In this document: positions 12,371 through 25,748 of the stretch, one piece after another
Layout: the number at the start of each line of letters is the position of its first letter
Position numbering within the stretch: the first letter of the stretch is position 1
Source of the DNA: Ulota crispa
Taxonomy: Eukaryota > Streptophyta > Bryopsida > Orthotrichales > Orthotrichaceae
Assembly: GCA_963920765.1 (NCBI GenBank)
Contig: OY987242.1
Location: 1,490,501-1,554,500, forward strand
Reading direction: 5' to 3'
DNA length: 64,000 bases
Notes under the pieces: model-generated
What the model saw: only the letters and a program-made list of their open reading frames with translations
Databases searched by the model: none
Told to the model about the DNA's origin: nothing
Made by a program: the position numbers and the translations under genes

Positions 12371-13687
12371 TTAACCCCTAAATCCATGAGTGTCCCCTTG
12401 AGGGACAAATGAGATTTCAAGCAGGTACCTATGACCTCATTTTTTGTCCTAATTTTTTGAAACTTTTTTGAAGATAGAAAAACACATTGGCTTATGGGGA
12501 ATATAATTTTTATTCCAATCTATGCCCGGGAGCAAAATTTATGCCCAAATAAGCACAAATTTATGGAGATCGGGCAACAAAAAATTGAATTTATTTTTTA
12601 TTTTTTCTTCTCATAGGTTATAGTTTTTTCTACATCTGAAGCTTTGATTCATTCCATTTGGACTAAGGTAGCTGCACCCATTAGCGTGACCGTCCCCACG
12701 GGCGTCACTAACATCATAATTAAAAGATCATTTGCTTATAAGTGAACTAAGTGATAGTTATGGGTGAATCAGGTTATGAGTGACAAAGTGATGGTTGTGG
12801 GTGACTGGTATGATGGTTTTGAGTACCCATGTCACTATGTAAGAACCAACAAGCCTTGTTTTTAGCATCTCTTACATATGGTTCCTACAATTTCATTGAT
12901 TTAGCACTTTGAAAAATACCCACGCACACATGACTATGTGGATAACTTCCCAAACTAAACTAATTTTTTTATTCTCTGTTTCCAATCTAATGATATAATT
13001 TTTTGCGCTTGTCCAACTACCCTAACCATGCTAAAGTGCTTAAACTCACGCTTATGGGGGCGGCTTCCTTAGTTATAAGAAAATTATGGACAATCTTGTT
13101 TTTTGGGCAATTTGAGCATCTTCTTGAAAAAATAACTTATAAACTTCATTTTTGAATGCAAATTTAACACTTTTTCAAAACAAATTGCTAGAGAGGGTGA
13201 AGTTTGCTTTCTAAACCAATCTCACCATTGGGATTATTGCATTTCAATTCCATTGCAATGTTATTCACAATTTAAGTTTTTGTTCAATCTTATACTTTCT
13301 TCCACTTGATGTTTTTTTTAAGAATGAAAATCAACTTTTTTTTAAATTTTTTCCCAAAGATTCTCAACTCAATTACCCACCATAAAAAAATAAACCTCAA
13401 AACTCTGTGGTGCAAAAATTTTAAGTTAAAAAAGTTCAAAGTCAAATAATCTAGTCATGCAAGGTGCAAAATTGTTTGTTTTTTACGCTTTGAATGCAAA
13501 TATCTTCCAATCTATGCGGTCAAGTTTCTTGAGTTTTGTATGAAACATTCTTGTACTAGTCTAATACAAGATCTGATGGTCAGATATGCAAAAAGACCAA
13601 TTTACAAACTTTTTTACTCTTTGCCATAGAAATGACAATTTTGAGTGTCTTTTGACAAAATAAAGGCCCCAAGGATTTAAGGGTTAA
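12371..13687. mobile_element. TTAA element (~1.3 kb) carrying a nested MITE
   Basis: TTAA at 12371-12374 and 13684-13687. Terminal inverted repeats are CCCCTAAATCCATG on the left and CCCTTAAATCCTTG (reversed) on the right. The left subterminal region (GTCCCCTTGAGGGACAAATG, then GGTACC) matches the subterminal part of the elements at 21590, 32528 and 11321. A second inverted-repeat element, 12666-13069, sits inside. No transposase motifs. Confidence 0.65.
12664..13071. mobile_element. nested inverted-repeat MITE, family GGTAG-GCACCCAT
   Basis: Left end AGGTAGCTGCACCCATTAGC and reversed right end AGGAAGCCGCCCCCATAAGC form an imperfect repeat of about 25 bases continuing GTGA. The element is flanked by TA on both sides (12664-12665 and 13070-13071), as expected for a Tc1/mariner-type target, though a two-base match is weak evidence. 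A second family member lies at 22727-23038. Confidence 0.6.
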
Positions 13688-16600
13688 AAAGTACAATTTA
13701 TTATGCAAATAGGGAATTTGCATTATGGGAGGTCTCACTGATACTTGTGGTAAAACATACAACCCTACATTTTCATCCAAGGCAAAAATAAAAATAGAAC
13801 TTGCATGGTGTGGATCCAAATATTAGTATGAAAATTACCTAAACCCTAAACCACACTCCCACTTGGTACTCAAAAATCACATTTTTGCTAATTGTACTAT
13901 TGACCTTCACAAATGTGCAATTTGATGATGATTCTAAATTGATATTTTCATATGTTAACCAAAATAAAACAAGATCATAAAAGGAAAAAAATCAAATCCA
14001 ATTTCTAGTCCACAATCACAAGTTTTATTTTTTGCTTTTAGGAGTTGTGATGTCTTTGAGTTTTTCTATAATGACTTATTTCCAAGGAAAACCACAAGGT
14101 TCATTCATTTTTCATTTTGTGTCAAAAGTAACTTTCATGTTCATGAGCATAGCCTGTGCAACAGCTAGTGTAATGACAATAGGTTATTGTACATTATTGA
14201 ATTGCATTTTTAGTCTACATAGCAAAAAAGAAGTTTTTTTTTTTTACCTTGCAAATCAATTTAGAATTTGATTATTTTTTATGAGCATCCATTTTACAAT
14301 TAAAACTACAATTTAAAAAAATTAGTCTATAATTTCTATTACATTTATTTAAATGTTATTCAATATATAAATTTGTTGCAATGGCCAATCATAATTTGTC
14401 AAAAAATATATATATATTTTTAAAGATCTTGTAGAAATCTTGGTTCATTTTTAAACATTGAACAATATTTGAGATAGAAAAATAAGTGGCTTCCCCACTC
14501 AATTTTCTTTGTCTCCATAGAAATAATGTCACCAAAATTAAGTGATTGATCAATGTGACTCTAGCTAGGGACACACCTAGCATTGCCCCTCTCTTGTGAG
14601 CAAGTTGTGGAGCTCTAGATGTAAAGGTTTTTTGGCTAGTGCTTTTGAAATGTGCTCCATTACACACCCTCTATCTTTTTTCCACAAGTAAAGCTCCTAG
14701 GTTCTACATGTATAATTTCTATAAACAAGTTTTACAATTTATTTCCTAGTATTACACATTAGGGTGTTAAGGTCTTCATATCTTTATATGTTTTAATACT
14801 TGTAACAATAATAAATTTTACCTACCAAAAAGGTGATTGACCTTCATAGTCTCAAGGCTTTGAAGGCAATTTTTTGAAATATGATTTTTTGTAAAAATTT
14901 GAAGTTACCACCCAAAAAAAAAGTATGCATATCATCACATGGTTTACAAGAACAATAGCATTTAAGTAACACATTCCCAAATATTTATTTGTAATGACTA
15001 AACATATTGAAAATACATGCATTAAAGTGAGGGTTGCAAATTAATGTTGGAAAGTCCATATCACAAACACATGATTCCACCTCTCTACAAAAAAACTATT
15101 TAATTAGTAACATTGAATGATCCAGCATAGGTAAAAGCATCATATGGAAAACTGTAAATGGCCTTTTTTCTAAAAATTGACTTCAATGGAGAAACTTATT
15201 ACATAGCAAGCTCATCACTTGTTGAAAAGTTTTACCAATAAATTCTATGTTAAATATGACAATTTTAGAAAAAACATCATATTTAATAAAAAACACATGT
15301 ATGAGTATACATATATATACATACATATACATATACATATATAGATTAAGGCAATCTCAAGTTTAATTCCATTTAATATTGAGATCATAAGAAAAATATG
15401 TATGAACAAACATGCTCAATTGAATTGATATTACTAAGATTGGTTTGAATAAAATTTAGAACATTAAAAATAGAAACTATGCTTTTATAAAAATTCAAAA
15501 CAAAACTCCAAAACCCATTGTAGCTTTATACCAAATCTAACAACATCAAAAAATCTGTTGTTAAATAACATATTCAATGAATGTCTTATAACATTTGATT
15601 CAAAACTAGTGGATGTTGGTCATAACTATTATCAATGTCAATGGATGATCAAATCCATGTTATTCTCTAACTTTGTAGAAATCAATTCAATACCATAAAT
15701 TTAAAAATGCTCTTAATGGTTTAAGATATTATTTTAGATGGAGTGTATGTAGATGATTTTATCTTTTATTTCTCACTCCTATAGATGTTTCGAAAACTAA
15801 CTCTTGAGTTATAATTGCATCTTGAGGTTGTTTGGAATTAACAAGTTTGATGGCTCAAAGACACATTGCATAGTTGAGGGTATTATAAGGTTCAATGTTG
15901 GTTTCTAGAATTTAGATTGTTAAAAAGTCCAAGTATTGAACAAGCTTATAGAGATATCTTTTGGATAACTTACTTTCAAAAATCAAACATGTTGCAATCA
16001 TATAAAAAATTTGTAGGTTTTTCATTCTAAATTTATATGTAAACTTTTTATAATTTTCATTTGACTTGCTTACTTAATAATGTTTTTTGTTTGAAAGAAC
16101 ACAATACAAATCACCTTGCATGTGATTAACAAATCTAAGTTCTTTAAAATTGAAGTGCACCATGAGCAAAATTTATATCTATAATTACATGTGATCAAAT
16201 TCTTTGTTTTGAAGATTGAACAATTCTTTTGTTTTATGAAATTTCTTATTTGTATTCATATTGAGATCATTCTTATGGAAGTAACTATGATTTAAATACA
16301 ATCAAAATCTCAGGATTTTGTAAAAATCTACAATTTATTTTTAATTGTTTATTACAAGGTTAGAAAATCTCAATAAAATAATTTAAACAATAGCAAAAAT
16401 TTATTATTATTTTATAAACACAAATTACTATTACTTCATAAATAACAAATCCATGCATGGAAATTCTGAGATTGAAAATCCCAAGTTCTATAAGTCCAAA
16501 TCTCATAAAATCACAAATCCATGCTTGGAAATTTTGAGATTGAAAATCCCAAGTTCTATAAGTCCAAATCTCATAAAATCACAAATGCATGCATTTTGTT

Positions 16601-19197
16601 TTTGATAGCTTCTCAGCATTTGAAAAGTTTATTTATTTGATTGTACCAAGAACTATGTTTTTATGGTGTATTTAAATTCAAAGGGTTACTAAGCTTTATA
16701 TATATTTCAAGAGTAGTTGAAAAAAAAGAATTCTTAAAAACAATTAACTATTGCTAATAATACTACACTCTACAAAAACACACATGTGTATATGTGCATA
16801 TATTTCTATATATATTTGCACATTTTTTAAAAATATCTTTATGTAATATAATGTTGAAATAAAGAAGTAAAGATAAAAGGATAATGTATTTACCTTCAAT
16901 CCAAAGTCAAACTATAAATTGTTACCAACAAACTCAATATTATTAATGAATGTTAATTATAGGAGTGTTTCTTCCAATGTATAAAGGACCAAAACTTCTC
17001 TTTAAAAGAAGCTAACTACTATCAATACATCTAAAAACTATCATTCACAATTTAATTATACAATGCATCCACTAATAAACTAAAGGCATGGGTTCATGAG
17101 TGTATTGCTTAAATGTTGACACTTGTTTTGTTCTCTCATGACGCTTACCTTGTTTTCTCATGACAATCACTCTTAAATTTAATAACCCTTAAATGTCACA
17201 CCCAAGCCACTTGAGCTTTTAATCATATTTTGAAAAAATGTGATGTTTAATGATTAATGATTACATGACTATAAGTGGACAGCTCTATTGTACATTAACA
17301 TCACATCAATATAGACCACTTTGGATAAAAGAGTTACATGTTATCTTCAATATTTTAATAAATACAAATCAACTACTAGTATTGTACCATTAAATTTCAA
17401 ACCACAAGAAGTACTTAATCATCTATTTTTATGAATAATTGAATGTTAGCAAAGATTGATGAACTTGTCATTGGTAAATTGATGTTGTTGTTAGTAGAGT
17501 AGGAGTGATTAAATTAGACATGTCAATTTTCATAGCAATGTTTTTGCATGAGTAATTTTCATCACTGTAATGAAATTGTTGCATGGCATAAAATCAAGAA
17601 TTTAGGTAGTAGATACTACTTTTCATTACATCCTTGGCAAGAATTGAGTTTGGTATAGTTGTTCACTTTATGAAGGCCTAGACTCTTCAAATCTTATTAA
17701 ATTAAATAGTTGAAATTGATAATTAAAAAAATTGCACAAAACAATAAATTTTAAATAGAATTTAGGTATCAAACTTGTTTTGAAAATGATCAAATACCAC
17801 GGTACACAACCTCATATCAGTAGCTCAACCCCTAAATGACTAAATAACATTTTTTGGCGACCCAAAAAATTTGGGCAAACAATTGTAAATGAAAACTAAC
17901 TTGGATTTTTTTGAGTTTTTGATGGAACTTGTGAGCAAGGAGCACCTTTTTGGTGCACTAATTCTCAAACTATTGAACAATATGGCAAGAAGTTATGATA
18001 GAATATGTGACATTCTTTTTGAATTAGGCATATTAGGCAGACATAAAAAGAAAGGTTGATTTGAAACTTCTCACTCGTGTTCTCACTCGTGTTCTCACAC
18101 ATACTCTCTACACACTTCTGTAACATGTTCCAAAAAGTCACAATGACAACAACCACATGAAGTAGACTTAGAAGCCTTCAATAACAAGTTTTCAACTTTT
18201 TTGCACCATAACAAAAATAAAATAGCCCAATTTCAACTGCTTCTAAGTTTGGTGGTATTAAATTTTTTTATTTTTTATTTTTATGAGAGTGACAAAGATC
18301 AAACTACAAAATAGGTGCTTTCAATGCTGATCTCCCAAGATGATAAGATCACTACTTTTTTGCACCTTTGAAATCTACCCTTTGTATGATATAATTGCTA
18401 AACCACTTTTACAAATAATTCATTTTTCCAATGATAATTGTGTCCAGCTTGTTTGTTTTTTTCACATATACTCTCAACGCACTTGTGCAACACAATCTCA
18501 ACAATAACTAGGAGCAAGAGCACAAGATTTGGAGTTGCAAATCCTTCAATCAAGATTCCTCCTTTTTGCATTGCATAATAATTAAAACAACTCACTTTTA
18601 TTTGTTATTACCTTGTTAATGGTAAGGAGCCAAGGTTTGAAAAGAACTTCCAGGTACATGCTCAAATTTGTTTACGGGTCGCACGGTCAAAGTGCAAAAC
18701 CATCTCCAAAAATCATTATGAAATGTTTTTTAAGAGGTCATCATTTTTTGCAATTTTGGTCATAAAATTGCTAATTTTTTTAAAGGTTAAGTCCACAATC
18801 CATTCTTGTTCCAAATCTTAGGTGAGCTTTGAGGGTATGTGTCATGATCATTTTCATGTAATATACAAATATGTATCTTTGTTGAAAGAGATGAGTAAAT
18901 ATCTTTTGCTTTGAACTTAGAGAGCTAAATAGTCGGTTTTTTAGTATTTTTCTCCACCAATTAATTCCCACTCCTCTCAAGAATTTCACCAATTATAGGT
19001 TGATTACTTGGCCATTTCCTTCATATAAGATGGTAATTTTTTTTGATTGTTGGACTTCAGCAAGAGGCAAGTTTTATCCTTGGTATATGTTTAGCGTGGT
19101 AGTGTGCTCTTGAGTGTGCTACAACACTAAAGTTGCTCTTTCCTACTAATTTTTATTTGACAAATATTTGCCAAATCCCTCTCAAAAAACAACTAGG
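13688..19197. other. 5.5-kb AT-rich intergenic DNA with minor repeats
   Basis: No gene recognised; open frames are short and AT-driven. It contains a TA/CATA microsatellite (~15299-15345), a 68-bp tandem duplication (16445-16580), a doubled CTCACTCGTGTT (~18074-18097), and a weak echo of the block 18100-18140 at 18462-18503 (both contain CACA-TACTCTC, then CACTT, then CAACA). A lone TTAA-like start (CAACCCCTAAATGAC, 17827) has no partner. Confidence 0.4.
16445..16580 (+). repeat. two tandem copies of a 68-bp unit
   Basis: Copies 16445-16512 and 16513-16580 are almost identical; each starts ACAAATCCATGC and contains GAGATTGAAAATCCCAAGTT. A few bases of a third copy follow (ACAAATGCATGC, 16581). 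Recent local duplication; no coding role seen. Confidence 0.85.
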
Positions 19198-19358
19198 GCG
19201 CGATCGACTACAAGAAAATGTGTCCTAATTGACATGTCCAAATTGACTAAATGTGTCCAAATGATAAAAATATTGTCAAATTGGATAATTTTTATTGATT
19301 TAGCCATGTTGATTTGGACATATTTTTATCATTTTGGACAGTTTCCCTTGTAACGCGC
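19198..19358. mobile_element. possible small foldback MITE (GCGCG ends)
   Basis: Ends are GCGCGATCGACTACAAGAAA on the left and, reversed, GCGCGTTACAAGGGAAA on the right, followed on both sides by TGTCC blocks. The interior repeats 'GTCCAAAT' and 'GATAAAAAT' in both orientations. No clear target duplication, so superfamily is not assigned. Confidence 0.4.
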
Positions 19359-20036
19359 AAAAGTAAGTAGCAAGTTTCATGGGTGAATGTGCACACACGG
19401 ATGATTTGATCTATTTTTCTCCTTGTGTGTGTCTATCACTCAACTAATGAAAATACCAACCAAAAACAAACTCTTATCCTTACTACTAAGAATAGCAATA
19501 CATTTTGGACAGTGGTCACACAATGCACCGTCTCATTGATCTTCATTAATTACTAATCTTCAATGTACCATGATTCCAAGTGTATGTCACACTTTTGAAC
19601 CTCGAACTAATTGATTGATCTTCTACTACAGATAAATTGCACGTTTGCCACAAAACAATTTAAACAAAAATAGGTGCTGAACTTATTATTAAGTCATTTG
19701 GAAAAAATATATTTTCAACAAAGGAACACATAGCATTACAATTGAAAATCCCAAAGTGGTGAACTCTATATATTGTAAAATGTGGATTTAATTGGCTTGC
19801 ATGTGCTAGTGTATTCATCTACGCTATAAGAAGAAAAAGAATCCAATTTTGGGCCAATAGCCATATCCATATCCATAACACACAAGTGACGACATGAAAA
19901 ATGGTCAGAGCTTGGGAAATGCCTGTAAGTTACTACAGTAGCTGGAAGTTGCATTGCCTTGTGTTTCAGGGTGTGAGCTCCCGAATCCTTATGACGAGCG
20001 ATCTCACATACGATTTTCACAATGACCTTGAGCAGC
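19359..20036. other. intergenic spacer
   Basis: No gene, RNA or terminal repeat recognised between the small foldback and the TTAA element at 20037. Confidence 0.35.
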
Positions 20037-21072
20037 TTAACCCTTTAGAGGCCACCGAACCATATTTTGGTTCGGCAGAATAGTTTTTGGCGTGTATTGC
20101 AAAATCGCTCAACAATTTGGAAAATGATATAGAAGAACGTTTGTGATCACAAGTATTTTGCATTCAACCCAAAAAACAACAATGGGATTGGGTATGTGAG
20201 TTGATAAACAATGGTGTTTATACATCATGGCCTCAAAATACATATCCGTATTTGGTCAAAGCTGGATCAAAGCAACAACATAATACATCAAACATCCAAG
20301 AAGAATGTCACAATTCAATCACTACAAGAAAATGGGCATTTTATGATTCTAAAATATGACTGTTGTGAGTCATTTAAAATTATGAATGACTCACAACAAT
20401 CATAACTTAGAGTCATAAAATGCCCATTTTCTTATAGTGAATTGTGCAATCTTAAAAAAATTCAAATTGCTTAAGGAATATGCTAGTATTGTTTCTCTCT
20501 ATGATTGTAGTACAATTGTAATATTTGAGAATCCATTGAAATGATGCTATCATTTTATTTAAAAAAAATTCATACTACATTTAAGGCCAATTCTTGATTG
20601 CTTTCACCAATTGAATTTTCCATAACAATTATCAAATTTCTTGTAGAACCGTTTTAGGGTAGCAAAGAAAGTGGGATTTTTGATCCTTTTTGTCCACTTA
20701 GCTAGACCTTGTGATTGCTATTTTTTGTTTATTTTGTGTGAAACTAGTCTTGTTGGAAAGGTGGGAAACCCTGTTTTTTAGAAATGTAAGGCTCTTCTCA
20801 ATCAAAACTTGCATGGAGCGTTAACATTCAAAACCACACAAGTATAAAAAACTAAAGATTTTCCATGTACAACTCACTCAATCATTATAATTTCACCTCC
20901 AACCATAAATCTAGTTGAAATTTTGATTCATTACAACAAAAAAAGTGTCCTTTACATTGGTACAGTTGAATTATTTAAATTGAGTCCATATTTGATTCAA
21001 ATGCACATCTAATCTTATTGCCCCAATTTCTAGTGGATTTTGAGAAACTGTGTGTGGTCTTTAAAGGGTTAA
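20037..21072. mobile_element. 1028-bp TTAA element with a nested CACTA MITE
   Basis: TTAA at 20037-20040 and 21069-21072. Terminal repeats are CCCTTTAGAGGCCAC (left) and CCCTTTAAAGACCAC (right, reversed). Just inside the left end is a hairpin built on CCGAACC and GGTTCGG. A 120-bp CACTA MITE occupies 20320-20439. A degraded relative lies at 905-1057. Non-coding. Confidence 0.78.
20317..20442. mobile_element. 120-bp CACTA-type MITE, near-perfect palindrome
   Basis: The element (20320-20439) begins CACTACAAGAAAATGGGCAT and ends with the inverse (ATGCCCATTTTCTTATAGTG). It is flanked by a 3-bp duplication AAT (20317-20319 and 20440-20442). CACTACAAGAAAA termini with a 3-bp target duplication are the hallmark of plant CACTA (En/Spm, CMC) elements. 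The arms pair almost throughout, meeting near TGAGTCATT / AATGACTCA. No coding capacity, so it needs a transposase in trans. Confidence 0.9.
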
Positions 21073-21585
21073 GGAGACAGTACAAATGTGCTAGAAATGT
21101 AAATTTAACACTATGGTATTGTATCACATTTTTTGTAGAGGAGTATTCCTAGGTGAGGGGAAACCAAGGATATGTGGTGTACTCTTTGAAAACTAGAAAT
21201 TAGCGTGGATGAACAAGATGAATAGATTTCGTTGTTCGATTTCATTGCAAACATCTAGAATTTTTGTTTTGTTTTCCCCTCTTCCTCTGTTACACCATCG
21301 CTTGCTAACTTTGAGCCTCCTTTTTTGTCCTCATCCTAATGCTCTCTTCATATGCTGCTATTACAATTCATTGTAGGTTTATAGCTTGTGCTATCCTTGT
21401 CTTGTACTATCCTTGTTGGTTTGCCTCCTTTGGGTCTTCTTTCTTGCTATTGGTTTTAGTGTTATTTTCTCATGAAAACCAAGGAAGGCAAATTTGGGTT
21501 TGAAGAAAGTGAAAAATGGTAGATTTCTAACACAAATCTATTCTTGTAAATTGATTTGTTCAATGTCTTGTTACTCATTTGAAGT
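21073..21585. other. spacer between two TTAA elements
   Basis: AT-rich, with short CT-rich stretches near 21.27-21.45 kb. No gene or repeat recognised. Confidence 0.35.
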
Positions 21586-22551
21586 TTAACCCCTAAAGGA
21601 CCATTGTCCCTTTGGGGGACAAATGGGATTTTGGGCATGTACCTACAACTAAAATATTTTTTATGATTTTTTGAAACTTTTATGGAAGATGGGGAATTCA
21701 AAGATCTACGTGGGCATCTAATTTTTTCTTCATTTTGACATTTATTGAAGAAGTTATGCATGAATATCTAGATAATAGGGGAGAATTGGGCAGCAAAAAA
21801 AAATAAAAAATGGCATTGTTTTAAAATGAAAATTTGAAATTGGTTCTTTAGATTTTTTATATATGTGGGAAGCTTTGAATCATTCAATTCTGATAGATGA
21901 GATGAAAATTATGAAAAGTTTTAGTTTGCAGGTAGGTATAGGACTCCCAAACCTCCATTCCTTTTCCCCCTTGTAGAACTTGTTGCTTTACTTTTTTGAG
22001 ATCTTTGTGTATTTGTTTTTTTACTTTTTTTTCCCAAGTTGTAGTAGACTAAGATTCCTTGGTTTTCACCATTTGGATCAAAGTAATTCAAATTTCTAAA
22101 TTTTACATAAATCCTCCAATTTTGCCTAGTGTATTTGTAAAATTCTAGACCTTCCAGCAGTGCATGATTTCACAAAGTATGATCCACATGTCCAATTCAT
22201 TTGAAAATTCTCCCACAAATACCTAACTTGGTTTCAGACATGATAAAAAGAATCCTCAACTTTGCGTAGAGTATTTTTGTTGGGTTATCAATGGCCAAAG
22301 GCTTCGAAAAATTTTGGGCAATAAAGAAAAAAAACTTTTTTCTTCACTTTGGATGTAAATATCTCACTCCTCAACATTTAGATTGAGCTGATTTTTTCCC
22401 AAGAAGTACCTCCCATAGTCTAGGCCAAGATCCTATGGTTGAATTTCTTTTTCTTTTTCTTTTTCTTTTTTTCTTTTTTTTCTATTCTACTCACTCCCCA
22501 AAAAGTGGCAATGAAATTCACAGAAAAAGGCCGTGGTCGTTTAGGGGTTAA
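21586..22551. mobile_element. 958-bp TTAA element, CCCCTAAAGGACC family
   Basis: TTAA at 21586-21589 and 22548-22551. Ends are CCCCTAAAGGACCATTG (left) and CCCCTAAACGACCACGG (right, reversed). The left ~330 bp matches the arm of the hairpin elements at 11321 and 32528; the right part differs and includes a (TTTTTC)n tract near 22446-22475. A full relative in opposite orientation is at ~54315-55204. Non-coding. Confidence 0.82.
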
Positions 22552-22726
22552 GTGCTTTTGATTTTGGACTTTTGATTTTGCAATTTTATAGAAGCTCTAC
22601 TACAATCTTACTTGTCTATGCATACGTTTTATTGATTTTGAGGTTTGAGGTTCTTGGCTGTAAAGATAAGAGTGGAAATATAGGAGTCCAAGGTATACTT
22701 GTGTCAGTGCTTTTGAAGATTGTTTA

Positions 22727-23038
22727 AGGTAGGAGCACCCATAAGCAATGTTGTCCCCATAACCGTCAGCTCTAAAATTTTGGAAAATCTTTAGAAGTAA
22801 ATAGATGTAATGACAAGGATGTACAACATGTGAATGTGAAATCTTGATAGTGGTTATGGGTACAATGGTAGTTTGCTCTTTAGAAATTCACAACTTATTC
22901 TCACAGTATCCAAATAATACATTCAAAATTGCAAACTCATTATTTTCTATTCCTAATAGGATCCTATAATTTGCTAGTTGTTTATTAATACTCACCATGT
23001 TCAAAACCCTTAGATTGACACTTATGGGTGCTCCTACC
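22727..23038. mobile_element. ~311-bp inverted-repeat MITE (GGTAGGAGCACCCATAAG)
   Basis: A perfect 18-bp terminal inverted repeat, GGTAGGAGCACCCATAAG, starts at 22728 and ends at 23038. A related element with diverged ends is at 12666-13069. The left flank has TA before AGG; the right flank is altered, so the target duplication is not proven. Non-coding. Confidence 0.75.
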
Positions 23039-24507
23039 CAAGGTTTTATTTTTTGACAAATTTTTGCTAGAATCTTACCTGAAATTGTCACCGGCTCCCA
23101 ATACACTAAGAAATTTCAGGAAAAAAGTGGATGAATTGGCCAAATCCCTCCATCACACACCAGATTTGCTAATTTTTGAGTGAAAATAATTTGTATTAGC
23201 AATATATTGGATGAACAAGCACACCTCATTCATTCTTTCCAATTATAGGCAATTTTTCCCTACGTGCGTGAGGTCTAGGGTGTGGGTCGCTCTACCTCGA
23301 CAAATACCAAAAAAAAACCCTGCTCCTACCTTACTCAATCTCCTGTCTTATTTTTCAAGAGGTTACGAATTATTGAGTTTGGGTTGCCATCTAATAAACC
23401 CTTACGTTTTATAGAGATTTTGTTTCTACCAAAATCACATGCTTGCTTCATATTTGCTTTCTTCTGTATTGTACATTCAACTGCTCAAGCAATCCAGAGG
23501 GTGGCTGAGGGCTTGACATGTAGCTCCTTTGCAGAAGATAGCTTGTCAATCTCTAGTCACTGGCCACTAAGGTAGTCTGCTCATAAACCGAGCAGGCTCT
23601 AAAACTGCTCACTTCACCAAACGTATTCTTTTGTTACATGTTGATTTTCATAGTTTTTCAATAATGTACATGTGATGTATATTTGAGGAGGTTGGCAATT
23701 TTAGAGACCTACGGTCTTTTCACTCCAAAATTTCATAACTAATTCCACAAAGTTTCAAAAAATATGAAACAACTTGAATTAGATATCAGTTCTTCTTGTC
23801 TTTCTAGGAAAATTTACTGAAAAATAGTTCAAGAAGTCTCACCTCCCCAAAATTCAATTTCAAGCCTTAGATGGACGGTTTATGAGCCCACTACCTTATG
23901 ACTTTCACCAATATGTGCAGACTACATATAGTACTTTGATATATTTCCATCACATTGGCCGGAATTGAGTTCTTTATGTTTTGGACTACTGTAGGTGGGG
24001 AGCAGATTTGGCTGCTCCCTGCCAAATTAATTACTTTTCCAGAAAAACTCAATTTGGCATCAAATTGTATAATTAAATAAGATTAGGCACTTTTAAGAAA
24101 AACTGTTGTTGTTTGGCATTCAATCAAAACAAATAGTAGAATTAAGCGTTTTTCTAAGCATCTTCCAATTTCTAAAATTAGCCCTTGGTAAAAAATTTGC
24201 AGTAGATTGAGCCCTCTTGGAATCAACCTTGACCTTCTAGTGTTAGTTAAGTATAATGACTTTTATGATATTTGGCATTTCAATTTTTGATTTGTTTGAC
24301 ATTGGACATTTTTGGAGAATAATTTATAGAATAATTAGGCAAAATTTTGGAGAATTATTTTATGCCAAATTTGCTATGAACGTACAATATAGGGTAATTA
24401 TTCATTAGTTTTTAAATTTACGAAGTTAAATCAAGATTTTGGCTTCAGTATGGATCTTGGGCAAAAGGTTAGAATTTGCCAAGATTTGGCAAGGGTAGCC
24501 AAGTTAC
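23039..24507. other. intergenic DNA with one dispersed repeat
   Basis: The part around 23215-23300 (ATGAACAAGC, CATTC-TTCCAATTATAGGC, GGGTGTGGGTCGCTCTACC) recurs in reverse around 28895-29020. The open frame 23282-23575 shows no family motif. From 23.58 to 24.5 kb nothing is recognised. Confidence 0.35.
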
Positions 24508-24754
24508 TTAACCCCTAAAGGATGTTGCCTACCAAAAGTGTTGTATGTATTTGTAGGAGAACCATTTGGTACTTGAAAAAAAAAAGTTACAACAAATGTA
24601 AAAAATTCCCCAAAAAATCCTAGTTGACCAGTATTATGTTTTTGACTTGGCTTGAAATTTACAACTCCAATGGGACTCACGTGCTATCAAAATACCCCAT
24701 CCATATACAACACAAGAGTTCGTATACATAACAGCTACATCCTTTAGGGGTTAA
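24508..24754. mobile_element. 239-bp TTAA MITE with perfect 14-bp ends
   Basis: TTAA at 24508-24511 and 24751-24754. Both ends read CCCCTAAAGGATGT inward, a perfect 14-bp inverted repeat, after which left and right diverge. A compact, young-looking non-autonomous element of the piggyBac-like group. Confidence 0.9.
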
Positions 24755-25748
24755 CCTCTAAGTACATTATGGGGCAAAATATGTCCTGCATCCCATTATC
24801 TTTTTAAATTTTAAATTGGGACAGTAAGAGGGGGAATGCTATTTTATGAGCGGGGATCCGTGAGCAATGACTTGTGAGGAGGGATTTTTTGTCAAAATAA
24901 CAAATTCTACCTATAAGTTTATACATAGGGCCTTATTATTGTGCATTTTAAACTACTATATCTTGAAGAACTTGCTATTTTTTTAGTTATTCCATTAATT
25001 TTGAGTTGAGACTCCATTCTTATTCACAAAATCTTGAATCCCCATTCATGGCTCATCGTTTTACGCTCATCAAATAGCATTGTCGTAGTAAGAGGTTAAG
25101 AACTCAGAAAGCTGAAACTACAAACTTCTGGGCAATGGATGATTTTGAAGGGCCTATTTGTGTACCTTAGGTTACTAGCAACTTTGGCACTTTGATTGTC
25201 TAATGTTATTCTTTTTTGTGGAACACAAACTTGTTTAGAGGTTCAATCAAATTACAACATGCCACATTGCATTTTCTTTAAACAATAACTACATTTTGCC
25301 GGAGTTATTAGTAACTTGCAATATCAAATTTTTGTCATGTAATATTTTTCCTCCTAAAATCTTGTTTTGTTTGTGTTCAGAATTGTCAAAAATTATGGCC
25401 TTCTAACACTTGTAAAAATTTGGGGTAGTTTTTTTTGTACGTTTAATTACTTGACCATACAATCTCAAAATCAACTTGGTTTTGTAATGTCATGAAATTT
25501 TTAGACCTTGAATCCTTACTAAGTTACCACCATTTATGAGTTTGTAACATTCAAACATGAAATCTCATTCAAATGAAGATCCTCTAATTTTGGAATGCTA
25601 CCCAAAGGAAGTATCTGATTTTGAGGGCTTGTAAGTTCAAATCAGGTGCTCACGTGACTTGTAGCTCTTGGAATTATGTTACATAAGCATGTGGAGAGTA
25701 TTAGAAAAATAATTAGACCAATGGACGATGTATTATGACAAAAAAAAT
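24755..25748. other. AT-rich spacer
   Basis: Nothing recognised: no open frame with motifs, no terminal repeats, no RNA gene. Confidence 0.35.

Noticed and set aside
13838..13855. Telomere-like CCTAAACCCTAAACC
   Set aside because: Only two units; the CCCTAAA words elsewhere belong to TTAA element ends.
17825..17850. Lone TTAA-like start CAACCCCTAAATGAC
   Set aside because: Flank is TCAA and no partner end was found; kept only as a note.
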